Part shown: positions 38,169 through 47,924 of the stretch, in pieces
Position numbering within the stretch: the first letter of the stretch is position 1
How the letters are laid out: each line of letters starts with the position of its first letter
Source: CAWCKS01 sp963796195
GTDB lineage: Bacteria; Pseudomonadota; Alphaproteobacteria; Rhizobiales; Xanthobacteraceae
Assembly (NCBI GenBank): GCA_963796195.1
Contig: CAWCKS010000014.1
Coordinates: 682,001 to 746,000 of the forward strand
Direction of reading: 5' to 3'
Length of the DNA: 64,000 bases
The notes under the pieces: model-generated
What the model was told of the DNA's origin: nothing
The model's input: the letters and a program-made list of their open reading frames with translations, nothing else
The model's database searches: none
Position numbers and translations under genes: made by a program

Positions 38169-38423
38169 CGCTCCTCGCTCCGTCACCGCGGCGGCATCCT
38201 CCGAACGGACGATGCGCCTTCGCGCAACCTCCTCCGAATGGAGGAGGCCCGTCGACTCCTGCGCGCATTGCGCCGGTGAAGCCGCTTTGCGTCTTCACGC
38301 GACCTCGACAGCGGCGCCTCGCGCACTGTGCATCAAATCACATCGACATGGAGCGTTGTTGCTTAAGCCTCGCAGTCAGACTGCGCGCCAACGTCTCGCG
38401 CTTCAGCAACAGGATGAGACACC

Positions 38424-39435
38424 ATGTCTGACGATTTCAGCTCCAACACTTCCACATCAGGCACGATCGCGATCGGCGGCTCGAGCCTCGGCAATATCGA
38501 ACGCGCCGACGATCAGGACTGGTTCAGGGTCCATCTGCGCGGCGGCGTGATCTACCGCTTCGACGCCGTCGGTGACGGCTGCGAACCCGATCGTCGACAC
38601 CACGCTGCGCATCTTCGACAGCGCCGGCAACGACACCGGCTTCTTCAACGACGACGCCAACAACAGCTTCTTCGCGGAACTGTTTTTCTCGCCGCGGACC
38701 GACGGTGACTACTTTGTCGACGTCGGCGGGTTCGCGACCGACACTGGGACTCATATCGGGTGTCGGCGACGATCGACGATTTTCCGGCGGCACCGTCGAA
38801 CAGTGGACAGCGTAACCGTGAACGGGCGGACGAGCAAAGGGCACAATCGAGATCAGTTGATCGATCGAGGACTGGTTCGCCGTCAACCTGGTCGCCGGCA
38901 CGCGTTACGACGTTCGTACCAGGGACGGCGTTGGCGTGACGACGTCCTGCGCGATTCCTCCGGGAATCCGCGTCAACTTGCAGCCAACGTCGCACGAATT
39001 TCGCCGCCACCCACCACCGGCCGCTATTACGTCGGCGCCGGCATTCTCGGGCACGGCAACTCAGCGGACGGGCTTACATATCGGCGTCGTCACGCGCACG
39101 CCAACGGTGACTTCAACTCAAATGGCCGCTCCGACATGCTGTGGCGCAACGCAAACGGCGAGCTCGCCCAGTGGAGCATGGACGGCGGCACCATCACGGC
39201 GGCGGCGACCTGACCTACAACGGTCTCCAGGTCCGGCCCGACGCGTCATGGACCATCGCCGCGCACCACCGATTTCAACTTCGATGCCCAGTCGGACATC
39301 CTCTGGCGCAATGATAATGGTGCCGTCGCCGAGTGGCAGATGAACGGATCGCAGATCACAGGCACGACGGTGCCTGCGGCCGGCGGCCTCGACGGCAGCT
39401 GGCACGACCAGATCAAACCGACCAACTTCGGCTAG
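38424..39435 (+). pseudogene. PPC-domain/VCBS-like repeat protein, decayed (many frame breaks)
   Basis: Intact pieces in three frames: GTIAIGGSSLGNIERADDQD/WFRVHLRGGVIYRFDAVG (PPC-like repeat 1), NPIVDTTLRIFDSAGNDTG to about 38745, YRVSATIDDFPAAPSNSGQ, EDWFAVNLVAGTRYDVRT (repeat 2), then two cassettes DFNSNGRSDMLWRNANGELA and DFNFDAQSDILWRNDNGAVA ending KPTNFG. Breaks lie near 38572, 38750, 38810, 38865, 38940 and 39210, with an in-frame stop near 38860. That density exceeds the one-per-gene pattern elsewhere, so real decay is possible. It probably was a surface or secreted repeat protein. Confidence 0.65.
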
Positions 39436-39638
39436 TGGCTGTTGGAAATCGCCGGCTCTTCGCACAACAAAGGCCCAATTCGGTCAACCCGGGTTGGGCC
39501 TCGATGTCGGAAGAAGCCAAGTGCCGAGGATGGAAAGTCGTGTCTCAGTTTGAATTTGAGCGCCTTTGACGATACCCTCGCCGGCGCCGGGTCTTATATG
39601 ATGCGCAACCTGGCGCGAAACGGATCCGGTCCGATTCA

Positions 39639-40343
39639 ATGCTTGCTGAAAAGCCCACAACTTCGTGCGCCGGCGATGACTGCTCGTGCGGTCCACCACC
39701 GCTCGTTCTCCCGCCCAAGCCCAGTTCCGCAAACCGCTCAGCGCTCATCCGGGAAGCGTTCCAACTCGAATGGTTGACCATCGGATGGATGACGGTCGAG
39801 GCCGTAGTCGCCCTGGCTTCGGCATGGATGGCGGGAAGCGTTGTTCTGGCCGCGTTCGGGCTGGACAGTCTGATCGAACTGGCATCGGCGGGAGTGCTGC
39901 TCTGGCGCCTGTCGGTTGAACTTCGCCATGGACAGCGGTTTTCCGAGGAGGCCGAGCGCATCGCCAGCCGAATCAGCGGTGGACTGCTGTTCGCGCTGGC
40001 GGCCTACGTGACAATTGCTGCCCTATGGAGCCTGTGGAGCGGCCGAGGGGAGCAGTTTTCGTGGCCCGGATTCATTGTCGCGCTGATCGCGATCCCGGCC
40101 ATGCGCTACCTTGCCCAGCGCAAGATCACCGTCGCAGAGCAGATCGGAAGCCGTGCATTGCGAGCTGATGCGATGGAAGCCGTAACCTGCGGCTGGTTGT
40201 CCGTTGTCGTGGTGATCAGCCTCGCCGCGCAATGGGCGTTCGATGCGTGGTGGATCGACGGCGTAGCCTCGCTCGCGATCGTATGGCTGCTGCTCAAGGA
40301 AGGGCGGGAAGCGTGGTTGAATGAGGAATGTGGCTGCGGCTGA
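39639..40343 (+). CDS. CDF-like cation transporter with Cys-rich ends
   Basis: 234 residues, about six transmembrane helices, no C-terminal cytoplasmic CDF domain. Cation-diffusion-facilitator features: LAAFGLDSLIELASAGVLLW (Asp/Glu helix) and SRALRADAMEAVTCGWLS (Asp helix). Both termini carry candidate soft-metal ligands: CAGDDCSCG at the start and EECGCG at the end. It is likely a metal efflux or uptake protein; which metal is unknown. It starts at ATG 39639. Confidence 0.78.
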   Translation: MLAEKPTTSCAGDDCSCGPPPLVLPPKPSSANRSALIREAFQLEWLTIGWMTVEAVVALASAWMAGSVVLAAFGLDSLIELASAGVLLWRLSVELRHGQRFSEEAERIASRISGGLLFALAAYVTIAALWSLWSGRGEQFSWPGFIVALIAIPAMRYLAQRKITVAEQIGSRALRADAMEAVTCGWLSVVVVISLAAQWAFDAWWIDGVASLAIVWLLLKEGREAWLNEECGCG

Positions 40344-40447
40344 AGAGAGCCGACGCTGCGCAATATCCTTTTTCCATGTGGCTTCGCGGAGCGGAACCGG
40401 GCAAGAGCGGTCCTCACAAGAAAGAAAATTCAAGCAGGTCGCAGATC

Positions 40448-41500
40448 ATGAGCCGCTTCTGGAGTCCCGTCGTCCACAGCCTGTCGCCGTATGTTCCCGG
40501 CGAGCAACCGAAGCAGGATGGCCTCGTCAAGCTCAATACCAACGAGAATCCTTATCCGCCTTCGCCGCGCGTGCTGGCTGCGATCGCCGCCGCAACGGAC
40601 CGTCTGCGCCTCTATCCCGATCCACGCGCGTCCGCTCTGCGCGAAGCGATCGCGGCCCGCTACGATGTTGCGCCTGAGCAGGTTTTCGTTGGCAACGGCT
40701 CGGACGAGGTTCTGGCCCATACGTTCCAGGCGCTTCTGAAGCATGATGCGCCGCTGCTATTCGCTGACATCACCTACAGCTTCTACCCGGTCTATTGCCG
40801 CCTCTATGGCATCCGTTACGAGGAGGTGCCTCTTGATGCCGCAATGCGGGTGCAAATCGCCGACTACCGGCGGCCATGCAGTGCCATCCTGCTGTCCAAT
40901 CCAAACGCCCCCACCGGCATCGCCCTTCCGCGCACAGCGATCGAGGCGCTGGTGACCGAACATCCGGACCAGCTGGTGGTCATCGATGAGGCTTACGTCG
41001 ACTTCGGCGCCGAGAGCTCCGTTCCGCTCGTCGCGCGCCACGACAACCTGTTGGTTGTCCAGACCTTCTCGAAGTCGCGGGCCCTGGCTGGACTAAGAGT
41101 TGGCTTCGCCATTGGCCAGCCACCTCTGATCGAGGCGCTGGAACGCGTGAAGGACAGCTTCAACTCCTACCCGCTTGATTGCCTCGCCATCGCCGGCGCG
41201 ATCGCGGCCATCAAGGACGAGGCATGGTTTCAGGAAACGCGCGAACGCATCATTGCGAACCGTGAGACGCTCGTCCGCGGCCTCTCCGAGCTGGGCTTCG
41301 AGGTTCTGTCATCCCAAGCAAACTTCGTCTTCGCGCGCCATCGCAGCCGCGGCGGCGCAGGTCTCGCCGCCGAGCTTCGCCAGCGCGGCATTCTGGTCCG
41401 GCATTTCCAGAAACCCCGGATCGAGGATTTCCTTCGCATTACGGTCGGCACGGAGGATCAATGCAGCCACTTGATAGCGGTGGCGCGCAGCTTGATCTAA
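40448..41500 (+). CDS. HisC-like histidinol-phosphate aminotransferase
   Basis: Fold-type I PLP aminotransferase. KLNTNENPYPPSP at the N-terminus and FVGNGSDEVLAHTF are HisC signatures; NPNAPTG and IDEAYVDFG precede the PLP Lys in VQTFSKSRALAGLRVGFA (about residue 209). The C-terminal Arg is in FLRITVGT. The start is ATG 40448 (MSRFWSPVVHSLSPY). A lone hisC-like gene outside a his operon may serve another aromatic or specialised transamination. Confidence 0.88.
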   Translation: MSRFWSPVVHSLSPYVPGEQPKQDGLVKLNTNENPYPPSPRVLAAIAAATDRLRLYPDPRASALREAIAARYDVAPEQVFVGNGSDEVLAHTFQALLKHDAPLLFADITYSFYPVYCRLYGIRYEEVPLDAAMRVQIADYRRPCSAILLSNPNAPTGIALPRTAIEALVTEHPDQLVVIDEAYVDFGAESSVPLVARHDNLLVVQTFSKSRALAGLRVGFAIGQPPLIEALERVKDSFNSYPLDCLAIAGAIAAIKDEAWFQETRERIIANRETLVRGLSELGFEVLSSQANFVFARHRSRGGAGLAAELRQRGILVRHFQKPRIEDFLRITVGTEDQCSHLIAVARSLI

Positions 41501-41579
41501 TCACGCGCTAGGCCGTGAACTCTTAAATCTGCGGGGCGGACAGGTTCGCCTGGTCGGTCGGCGCAAACCCCATGCGCCG

Positions 41580-41593
41580 TTGATTTGCATCAA
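41580..41593. promoter_or_regulatory. FNR/FixK-type box
   Basis: TTGATTTGCATCAA matches the FNR/FixK consensus TTGATNNNNATCAA at every fixed position. It lies about 145 bp upstream of the membrane-protein start at 41739 and would place that gene under low-oxygen control in a Bradyrhizobium-like host. Confidence 0.6.
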
Positions 41594-41738
41594 TGTTACG
41601 AGGCAATTCGCACATATTGATCTTTTGCTGGCTGTGACAGTTACCGCGCAGTCGGCTACTGCGTTGTTGATCGTGCCATCGTGATGAGTGAAACTTAGCG
41701 GACAGGGCTTAGCTAGACGATCAAAATGCTTGTCTGAA

Positions 41739-42755
41739 ATGCCCACGAACAGCATTAGTCCGATACAGCCTGAACCCGGCCCAAGCAGAACAAGCCACAG
41801 CATCTGGCGGTGGACATTTGCTGTCCTCATCCTTGCCGCTCTCGTGGGTGCGGTTCTGCATTTCGACGAGATACAAGAACTTACGACGCTCGCATTTTCG
41901 GCACGCCCCGAGTGGTTGGTGCTAGCCCTTATCGTCCAAGGCGTTACCTATATTTGCGCGGGCAGTGTCTGGCGGGAAGCTCTCAAGAAGGCGGGTCATC
42001 AACTGCCGCTTGGAAGTCTGGCGACGCTCGGACTCATCAAGCTCTTTGCCGACCAAGCTCTCCCAACCAGTGGCATGAGTGGCAACATCCTTCTGCTTCG
42101 GGGATTGGCCCGTCGCGACGTCCCCACGCCGATAATCATGGCGGCACTGTTGGTGGATATTATCTCATACTACATTGCTTATCTAATTGCGGTAATCGTC
42201 GGCGTCGGCGTTCTTTGGCTTGATCATCGAGCGAATGGCGAAATCCTCGGGGGAGCTACAATCTTCGCGGTGGTTGTGATGGCCATGCCCGCGCTCATCC
42301 TCTGGCTGCGGCATCTCGGCCGAGTATCGCTACCCGCGTGGACAACGCGGTTTCCAAGGGCTGTCTCATTGTTGAAAGCCTTGCTTGAGGCGCGGCTGGA
42401 TTCCATCCGCGACCCCACTCTCATGATCAAGGCCGTTTTCCTGCAATTCAGCGTATTCCTCCTGGATTCCCTCACGCTCTGGCTCGCGTTCCGAGCGCTC
42501 GGCGGCGGGGCGCCGCCATTCTCGATCTGCTTTGCTGCATTTGTCGTCGGTTCGGCGGCGGCAACGATGGGACCTGTCCCGCTTGGACTAGGAACCTTTG
42601 AAGCGGCATGCGTTGCAACCTTGCATCTGTTTGGCGTGCCGCTGGGGCGGAGCCTCGCCGCGGTCCTCGTCTTGCGGTGTCTAACGTTCTGGCTGCCCAT
42701 GATCCCTGGCCTTTTGCTGGCGCGATATGAACTCGGGTCGGAAAGCACAAAATGA
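41739..42755 (+). CDS. Flippase-like integral membrane protein (lysylphosphatidylglycerol synthase TM family)
   Basis: About 338 residues and eight hydrophobic segments. Family marks (PF03706) are KLFADQALPTSGMSGNILL and the C-terminal MGPVPLGLGTFEAACV. The soluble aminoacyl-transferase domain of MprF is absent, so it is probably a lipid or glycan flippase-type protein. ATG 41739 (MPTNS) is preferred; a GTG at 41688 would add 17 residues. An FNR/FixK box lies upstream. Confidence 0.8.
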   Translation: MPTNSISPIQPEPGPSRTSHSIWRWTFAVLILAALVGAVLHFDEIQELTTLAFSARPEWLVLALIVQGVTYICAGSVWREALKKAGHQLPLGSLATLGLIKLFADQALPTSGMSGNILLLRGLARRDVPTPIIMAALLVDIISYYIAYLIAVIVGVGVLWLDHRANGEILGGATIFAVVVMAMPALILWLRHLGRVSLPAWTTRFPRAVSLLKALLEARLDSIRDPTLMIKAVFLQFSVFLLDSLTLWLAFRALGGGAPPFSICFAAFVVGSAAATMGPVPLGLGTFEAACVATLHLFGVPLGRSLAAVLVLRCLTFWLPMIPGLLLARYELGSESTK

Positions 42756-42951
42756 AACGCCGCGCGCGGTAATCCGGACCGAGGAAGGTGCGGTGGTTTG
42801 GCTTCGGCTAAGAGCGTCAGAACGGCGATCATGAGGGCGCTGCACGGTGAGACGCCGCCGATCGGCAAGCCGGCGCGCAACACGGCAGACTGTTGCAAAT
42901 CACGCCCGCGTCCGCTTCGGGTTCATTCGCGACCGGGTTGAGCCAGACAAG

Positions 42952-44082
42952 CTAGCCTGCGAGCGGCGAGGCGTAACCGGCGACCAGCTTGATCAAGTCG
43001 GCCTGGCGGCCGGCGCCGGTCTTCTCGAACAGCCGGCTGAGGTGCGTCTTGATCGTAGTCTCGGCGACGCCGAGGCTTTCGGAGACCTCGCGCACGCCGC
43101 CCTCTTCGACCATCGCCAGCAGCACCCGCAGTTCGGCCGGCGTCAACCGATAGGTCCGCGCGATGATCTCGGGCCGCAGCGTGCCTTCGAGCGACGCCTT
43201 GCGGACGAACATCGCGGCGGCCGCGGCGCGCGGGCCGCGGCCGAACCGGCTGTGCTCGGACGCAAGCGGCAGGATATGCGCGACATGGCGGCCGCCGTCG
43301 CTGTCGCTCAATGCGAGCGCGACATCGGTGCCCACCGACTGCGCCGCCGATGCCAACGTCGCGCGCAAGGTCTTGTCGCCTTCCGCATCGGCAACCATGA
43401 GCCGACCGTCGATCACGCGCAGCAGTTCACCTGATCTCAGAATGTCGTGGCCGGCCGCATTGGCGTGAACGAGACGGCCGCACACATCGATCAGAAAGGT
43501 GCCGGCGCCAAAGCCATCGAACGCATCCTTCAGCGTCAGCGCCTCGGCCTGGTTGAAATCCACGGCCCGGCTGATCATCATCGCGCGGCGGATATGCGGC
43601 ACGATCATCTGCATGCACTGGCGCGTGGTGTCATCGGCAACGCCGTGCCGTTCGTGACGAAAGATGCCGAACATCGCGACGTCGGTCCCGGTCTTGTCGA
43701 TCACAGCCCCGACAAAGTCGACGAGCCGCTGCGGCCGCACCCACTCCTTGTAGAATTGCGTTTGCTGGAATTCCTCGTACGGCAGGAGATCGGCGACCGC
43801 GAGCGGTCGCTCGAGTTCGCCGAAGTAGTGCCCGATCGTCAATGGATCGAGCGCGGCATAGCGGTTCGCATAGAGCTGCAGATAATGCGGATCTGCGCCA
43901 TGCTCGTGGAATAAGCAGACGCGGCGCGCAGTCGGATCTTTCGAGATCAGCACCGCAGCCGAGGCGCCGATGAACTCCGCGGCGTGGTTGAGAACTCCGC
44001 GCCAGAGCGACGGGTCGAGAGTTGCATCGTAGATGTGGCCAATGAGGTGGGTCAGTTTCTGATTTCCGGACATATAGCTCAC
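42952..44082 (-). CDS. LuxR-type helix-turn-helix regulator
   Basis: 376 residues. The N-terminal about 300 residues form a GAF/PAS-like sensor region found in many Bradyrhizobium regulators (DATLDPSLWRGVLNHAAEFI; FLIDVCGRLVHANAAGHDIL is a PAS-type core). The C-terminal HTH has LTPAELRVLLAMVEEGGVRE and AETTIKTHLSRLFEKTGAGR. There is no receiver domain. The target and ligand are unknown. Confidence 0.85.
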   Translation of the reverse strand: MSYMSGNQKLTHLIGHIYDATLDPSLWRGVLNHAAEFIGASAAVLISKDPTARRVCLFHEHGADPHYLQLYANRYAALDPLTIGHYFGELERPLAVADLLPYEEFQQTQFYKEWVRPQRLVDFVGAVIDKTGTDVAMFGIFRHERHGVADDTTRQCMQMIVPHIRRAMMISRAVDFNQAEALTLKDAFDGFGAGTFLIDVCGRLVHANAAGHDILRSGELLRVIDGRLMVADAEGDKTLRATLASAAQSVGTDVALALSDSDGGRHVAHILPLASEHSRFGRGPRAAAAAMFVRKASLEGTLRPEIIARTYRLTPAELRVLLAMVEEGGVREVSESLGVAETTIKTHLSRLFEKTGAGRQADLIKLVAGYASPLAG

Positions 44083-44635
44083 TCAAGACGTCGCAGGCGA
44101 AAGCAAACCATCGCCTGCAAATGGTCTTGCCCCAAATACAGCAGCGGAAGTTTTTGATGTGTGATGCCGATTACATGTGAGACGCAGACGTGATCACAAA
44201 TGACGGAGCAACGCGATTCGCGTCGAACGACATGTTTGGTATTTCCGGATTGTGTCCGCGCGAGGATCGTCGACGGATTCGAATTTCGTTTTGACTTGAG
44301 ATTCAATGATCGCACTGTGCGACGGACGCAGGCACGCTCTCAGAAGCATGTTGCTGAGGGAATGAAAATCGAAAAACTTTTTCGCGAGCACGGAATAATT
44401 CTCCACCTCACTGGCGTTGATTGTTTGAATCAACAGGCGCGCGACTCCAACGTGATGCGGACTGTGATGTCGTACGCTGACTTGCATAACGATACGCGAT
44501 GTCGCGGCTTGACCTGGCCGGACCGCAGACGACGTCGTGGCCGTCGCGGCTAGCGACGGCGCGGCTTGAGGAATATCAAGGACGATCGCGCGATCCTCAG
44601 GTTTGCTTAAAATCCACGGCGACAGGAGGCATGAT
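44083..44635. other. Intergenic region with an inverted repeat
   Basis: No credible gene in about 550 AT-richer bases upstream of the LuxR gene. TTGATTGTTTGAATCAA at 44417-44433 is a perfect 6-bp inverted repeat with a 5-base centre; the spacing is too wide for an FNR site. Confidence 0.5.
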
Positions 44636-45058
44636 ATGATGATCCATCGCTCTTTGAGTGACCGGCTGGCGCATGTGCTCGAGCGCTCAGGGCTCGCCAT
44701 GGCCGGCGCAGCATGCGGGCTGTTCGTTGCCGCCTACATGGCGCGCACGCAGGTCGAGGCCCTGTCGGCCGCCTGGTTGATCCTCGTTGTCATGATTGTC
44801 GGCGCGCTGGGCTTCTACCTCGGCGTCGACGTGCCGCCTCCGGCGAACCCGCCCAAGGAGGGTGAGGGTCCCGATCGCGTGGAAATCTTAAGCGCTGCGG
44901 GCACGTTCCTCGCGGCCTTGATGACGCTCGTTTCGGTCGCCGTCGTCATACTGGATCTGTATCCGCGGCTGTTCTGGCCAGCCCTTATCCTGCTCGGCTG
45001 GCTCGTCGGCGCCATCCTGCAGATCTCAGCCGGCATCATTGCCAGGGTTCGTGCCTGA
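44636..45058 (+). CDS. Small integral membrane protein, unknown function
   Basis: 140 residues with four hydrophobic helices: LAMAGAACGLFVAAYMA, AAWLILVVMIVGALGFYLGV, GTFLAALMTLVSVAVVILDL and LFWPALILLGWLVGAILQIS. A Pro-rich loop separates the two pairs. ATG 44636 has a perfect AGGAGG. I do not recognise the family. Confidence 0.75.
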   Translation: MMIHRSLSDRLAHVLERSGLAMAGAACGLFVAAYMARTQVEALSAAWLILVVMIVGALGFYLGVDVPPPANPPKEGEGPDRVEILSAAGTFLAALMTLVSVAVVILDLYPRLFWPALILLGWLVGAILQISAGIIARVRA

Positions 45059-45202
45059 CGCCAGCGCGCCGCCGCGCCACCCGCGGTTAGAGCGGGTGGA
45101 TACATTGCGATCGACAGTCCCGTACGGCTGTCGCAAATCAGTCATGGACGGCCGATAGCTCTGCGATCGGCCACTGCATCAAGCCAGTTCATTCTGTTCG
45201 AG

Positions 45203-46213
45203 ATGACCATGAAAACAGCCCAACTCCTCCTTGCGCTTTTTGCGTTCACGTTGCTGGCCTGGCAGCCCGCCCGCGCCGCCGACGTCATCTGTTACAATTG
45301 CCCGCCCGAGTGGGCCGACTGGGCCTCGATGCTGAAGGCCATCAAGGCCGACCTCAACTACGATGTGCCCTCCGACAACAAGAATTCCGGTCAGGCGCTG
45401 GCACAAATTCTTGCCGAGAAGAACAACCCGGTCGGCGACATCGGCTATTTCGGCGTCAACTTCGGCATGAAGGCGAAAGCGCAGGATGCGCTGCAGCCCT
45501 ACAAGCCCGCGCATTGGGACGAGGTCGCCGCCAGCCTGAAAGATCCCGACGGCTACTGGACCACGATCCACTCCGGCACGCTCGGCCTGTTCGTCAACAA
45601 GGATGCGCTCGGCGGCAAGCCGGTGCCGGCCTGCTGGAAGGATTTGCTGAAACCCGACTACAAGGGAATGGTCGGCTACCTCGATCCGTCGTCCGCCGCC
45701 GTCGGCTATGTCGGCGCGGTGGCGGTCAATCGAGCACTCGGCGGCTCGCAGACCAACTTCGAACCGGCGCTCAATTTCTTCAAGGAACTGCAGAAGAACC
45801 AGCCGATCGTGCCGAAGCAAACGTCGTATGCGCGCGTCGTCTCGGGCGAAATCCCGATCCTGTTCGATTACGACTTCAACGCCTATCGCGCCAAATATTC
45901 GGAGAAAGGCAACTTCGAGTTCGTGATCCCGTGCGAGGGCACGGTGATGTTTCCCTATGTCGTCGGCCTCGTGAAAAATGCGCCGGACAAGGACAAGGCT
46001 GAGAAGGTCATTGACTATCTGTTATCCGACAAGGGCCAGGCGATCTGGACCAACGCCTATTTACGCCCGGCGCGGCAGATCGCACTGCCAGAGGCGGTGA
46101 AGGCGAAATTCCTGCCCGACAGCGATTACGCGCGCGCCGGCAGCGTCGATTGGGGTCAGATGGAAACGGCACAAAAGGGCTTCGTCGATCGCTACCTTGC
46201 CGAAGTCCATTGA
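45203..46213 (+). CDS. ABC transporter substrate-binding protein (family 1, phosphonate/spermidine-like)
   Basis: Periplasmic receptor with signal peptide (LLLALFAFTLLAWQPARAAD). A YNCPPEWADW start, DIGYFGVNFGMKAKAQDAL and ALPEAVKAKFLPDS follow the Fe3+/spermidine/PhnS-like fold. Two start ATGs are in frame, 45203 and 45209. It is first in an operon with two permeases, an ATPase and a phosphodiesterase, so a phosphodiester such as a glycerophosphodiester is a reasonable ligand (inference). Confidence 0.87.
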   Translation: MTMKTAQLLLALFAFTLLAWQPARAADVICYNCPPEWADWASMLKAIKADLNYDVPSDNKNSGQALAQILAEKNNPVGDIGYFGVNFGMKAKAQDALQPYKPAHWDEVAASLKDPDGYWTTIHSGTLGLFVNKDALGGKPVPACWKDLLKPDYKGMVGYLDPSSAAVGYVGAVAVNRALGGSQTNFEPALNFFKELQKNQPIVPKQTSYARVVSGEIPILFDYDFNAYRAKYSEKGNFEFVIPCEGTVMFPYVVGLVKNAPDKDKAEKVIDYLLSDKGQAIWTNAYLRPARQIALPEAVKAKFLPDSDYARAGSVDWGQMETAQKGFVDRYLAEVH

Positions 46214-46316
46214 GCTTTTGCTCCGCGCGCCCGCCCCATTAAGAACGGGCGATCTTTTCAAGAACATGGGGTAAGGTGCGCGTCCAGCGCACCCTGCCCC
46301 CCTGCTGCCGGTTTTG

Positions 46317-47132
46317 ATGTCGCACAAATCATTCGTCTGGCTCTGTCTGCTGCCGCTCGTCGCAGTATCGACGGTGTTCTTTGTGCTGCCGATGATCAGG
46401 CTGATTGCGACCGGTGCCGAGGGACCGTTGGGTGTCGCCGGCTACTTCGCCATCGTCACGGAGCCGCGCTACCGCACCACGTTGATCAACACCGTGGTGC
46501 TTGCAACCGCAACCACGATCGTGACGTTGATCGTCGCGACCATCGCCGGTCTGTTTCTGCAGCGTCATCGGTTTCCCGGACGCGCCGTGCTGGTCGCGAT
46601 CCTGACGCTCCCTCTGGCCTTTCCCGGCGTGGTCGTCGGCTTCATGATCATCCTGCTCGCCGGACGACAAGGGTTGATCGGCGACATCACCAACCGCCTG
46701 TGGGGCGACAAAGTGGTGTTCGCCTATTCGATCTATGGGCTGTTCCTCGGCTATCTCTACTTTTCGATCCCGCGAGTCATCCTGACCATCATGGCCGCGG
46801 TGGCCAAGCTCGACGCGAGCCTGGAAGAAGCGGCGCGCTCGCTCGGCGCCAGTCCTTGGGCCGTGCAGCGCGACGTCGTGTTGCCGGCGCTGGCTCCAGC
46901 CTTTGTGGCATCAGGTGCGATCGCCTTTGCCACGGCCATGGGTGCCTTCGGCACGGCGTTCACGCTCGCCACCAACATCGATGTGCTGCCAATGCTGATC
47001 TACACCGAGTTCACGCTCGGCGCGAACATCGCGAGCGCCGCGGCGCTGTCGGTCGGGCTCGGCGTGATCGCCTGGGCGATCCTGGCGCTGGCGCGCTCGT
47101 TCAGCGGCGGCACCGTCGCAGCGGCCGGATAA
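46317..47132 (+). CDS. ABC transporter permease 1 (PotB/PhnU-like)
   Basis: About six transmembrane segments. EAA loop LEEAARSLGASPWAVQRDVVLPAL. The start is uncertain between ATG 46317 (MSHKSF) and an in-frame TTG 46314. It lies 100 bp after the binding-protein gene and 6 bp before the second permease. Confidence 0.88.
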   Translation: MSHKSFVWLCLLPLVAVSTVFFVLPMIRLIATGAEGPLGVAGYFAIVTEPRYRTTLINTVVLATATTIVTLIVATIAGLFLQRHRFPGRAVLVAILTLPLAFPGVVVGFMIILLAGRQGLIGDITNRLWGDKVVFAYSIYGLFLGYLYFSIPRVILTIMAAVAKLDASLEEAARSLGASPWAVQRDVVLPALAPAFVASGAIAFATAMGAFGTAFTLATNIDVLPMLIYTEFTLGANIASAAALSVGLGVIAWAILALARSFSGGTVAAAG

Positions 47133-47138
47133 CCCAGG

Positions 47139-47924
47139 ATGCGCGACAGACTGATGTTCGGCGGCCAGCTTGTCTTCACGCTGATGGTGGCGGCGTTCCT
47201 TGCGGTGCCGGCGATGCTGTCGATCGCGGCCGGTGTCACCGTCAATTATTTCCGCGGCCTGCAATCCGGCGTCACCCTGCAATGGGTATGGAAGGTGTTC
47301 GAACTCTATTCGGACGCCATCATATTGTCGCTGGTGATCGCGTTCGCGACCCTTGCGGTGACACTCGTGGTCGGCGTGCCGGCGGCATATGCCCTCGTCG
47401 TGCGCGGCGGGCGGCTGTCGCGCGTCATCGAGGAAATCATCACTCTGCCGCTCGCCATTCCCGGGCTTGCAATCGCGCTCGCCCTGCTCCTGAGCTACGG
47501 CACGTTCGGCGGCTTCCGACGATCGTGGCTGTTCATCCTCGCCGGTCACGTCGTCTTCACGCTGCCGTTCATGGTGCGCTCGGTCATGGCGGTGTTCGCC
47601 ACGACCGACATCAGGACGCTCGATGAAGGTGCGGCCTCGCTCGGCGCCTCGCCATGGCGGCGGTTCCGCGACGTGATCGTGCCGAATGCGCGGCCCGGGA
47701 TTCTCGCGGGCTCGATGATGGTGTTCACGCTGTCGCTCGGTGAATTCAACCTGACCTGGATGCTGCACACGCCGCTGACCAAGACGCTGCCGGTGGGGCT
47801 CGCCGACAGCTACGCGTCGATGCGCCTCGAAATCGCCTCGGCCTACACGTTGATCTTCTTTGTCATGATCATCCCACTGCTGCTTGCAATGCAGTTGATC
47901 GCCGATCCGGAGGCGGCGCGATGA
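47139..47924 (+). CDS. ABC transporter permease 2 (PotC/PhnV-like)
   Basis: Six transmembrane segments. EAA loop LDEGAASLGASPWRRFRDVIVPNARPG. MVFTLSLGEFNLTWML is typical of the Fe3+/spermidine permease group. It ends overlapping the ATPase start (ATGA at 47921). Confidence 0.9.
   Translation: MRDRLMFGGQLVFTLMVAAFLAVPAMLSIAAGVTVNYFRGLQSGVTLQWVWKVFELYSDAIILSLVIAFATLAVTLVVGVPAAYALVVRGGRLSRVIEEIITLPLAIPGLAIALALLLSYGTFGGFRRSWLFILAGHVVFTLPFMVRSVMAVFATTDIRTLDEGAASLGASPWRRFRDVIVPNARPGILAGSMMVFTLSLGEFNLTWMLHTPLTKTLPVGLADSYASMRLEIASAYTLIFFVMIIPLLLAMQLIADPEAAR

Noticed and set aside
38424..39435. Programmed frameshifting as an explanation of the multi-frame repeat protein
   Set aside because: There are at least six breaks and an in-frame stop, with no slippery sequence repeated at the sites.
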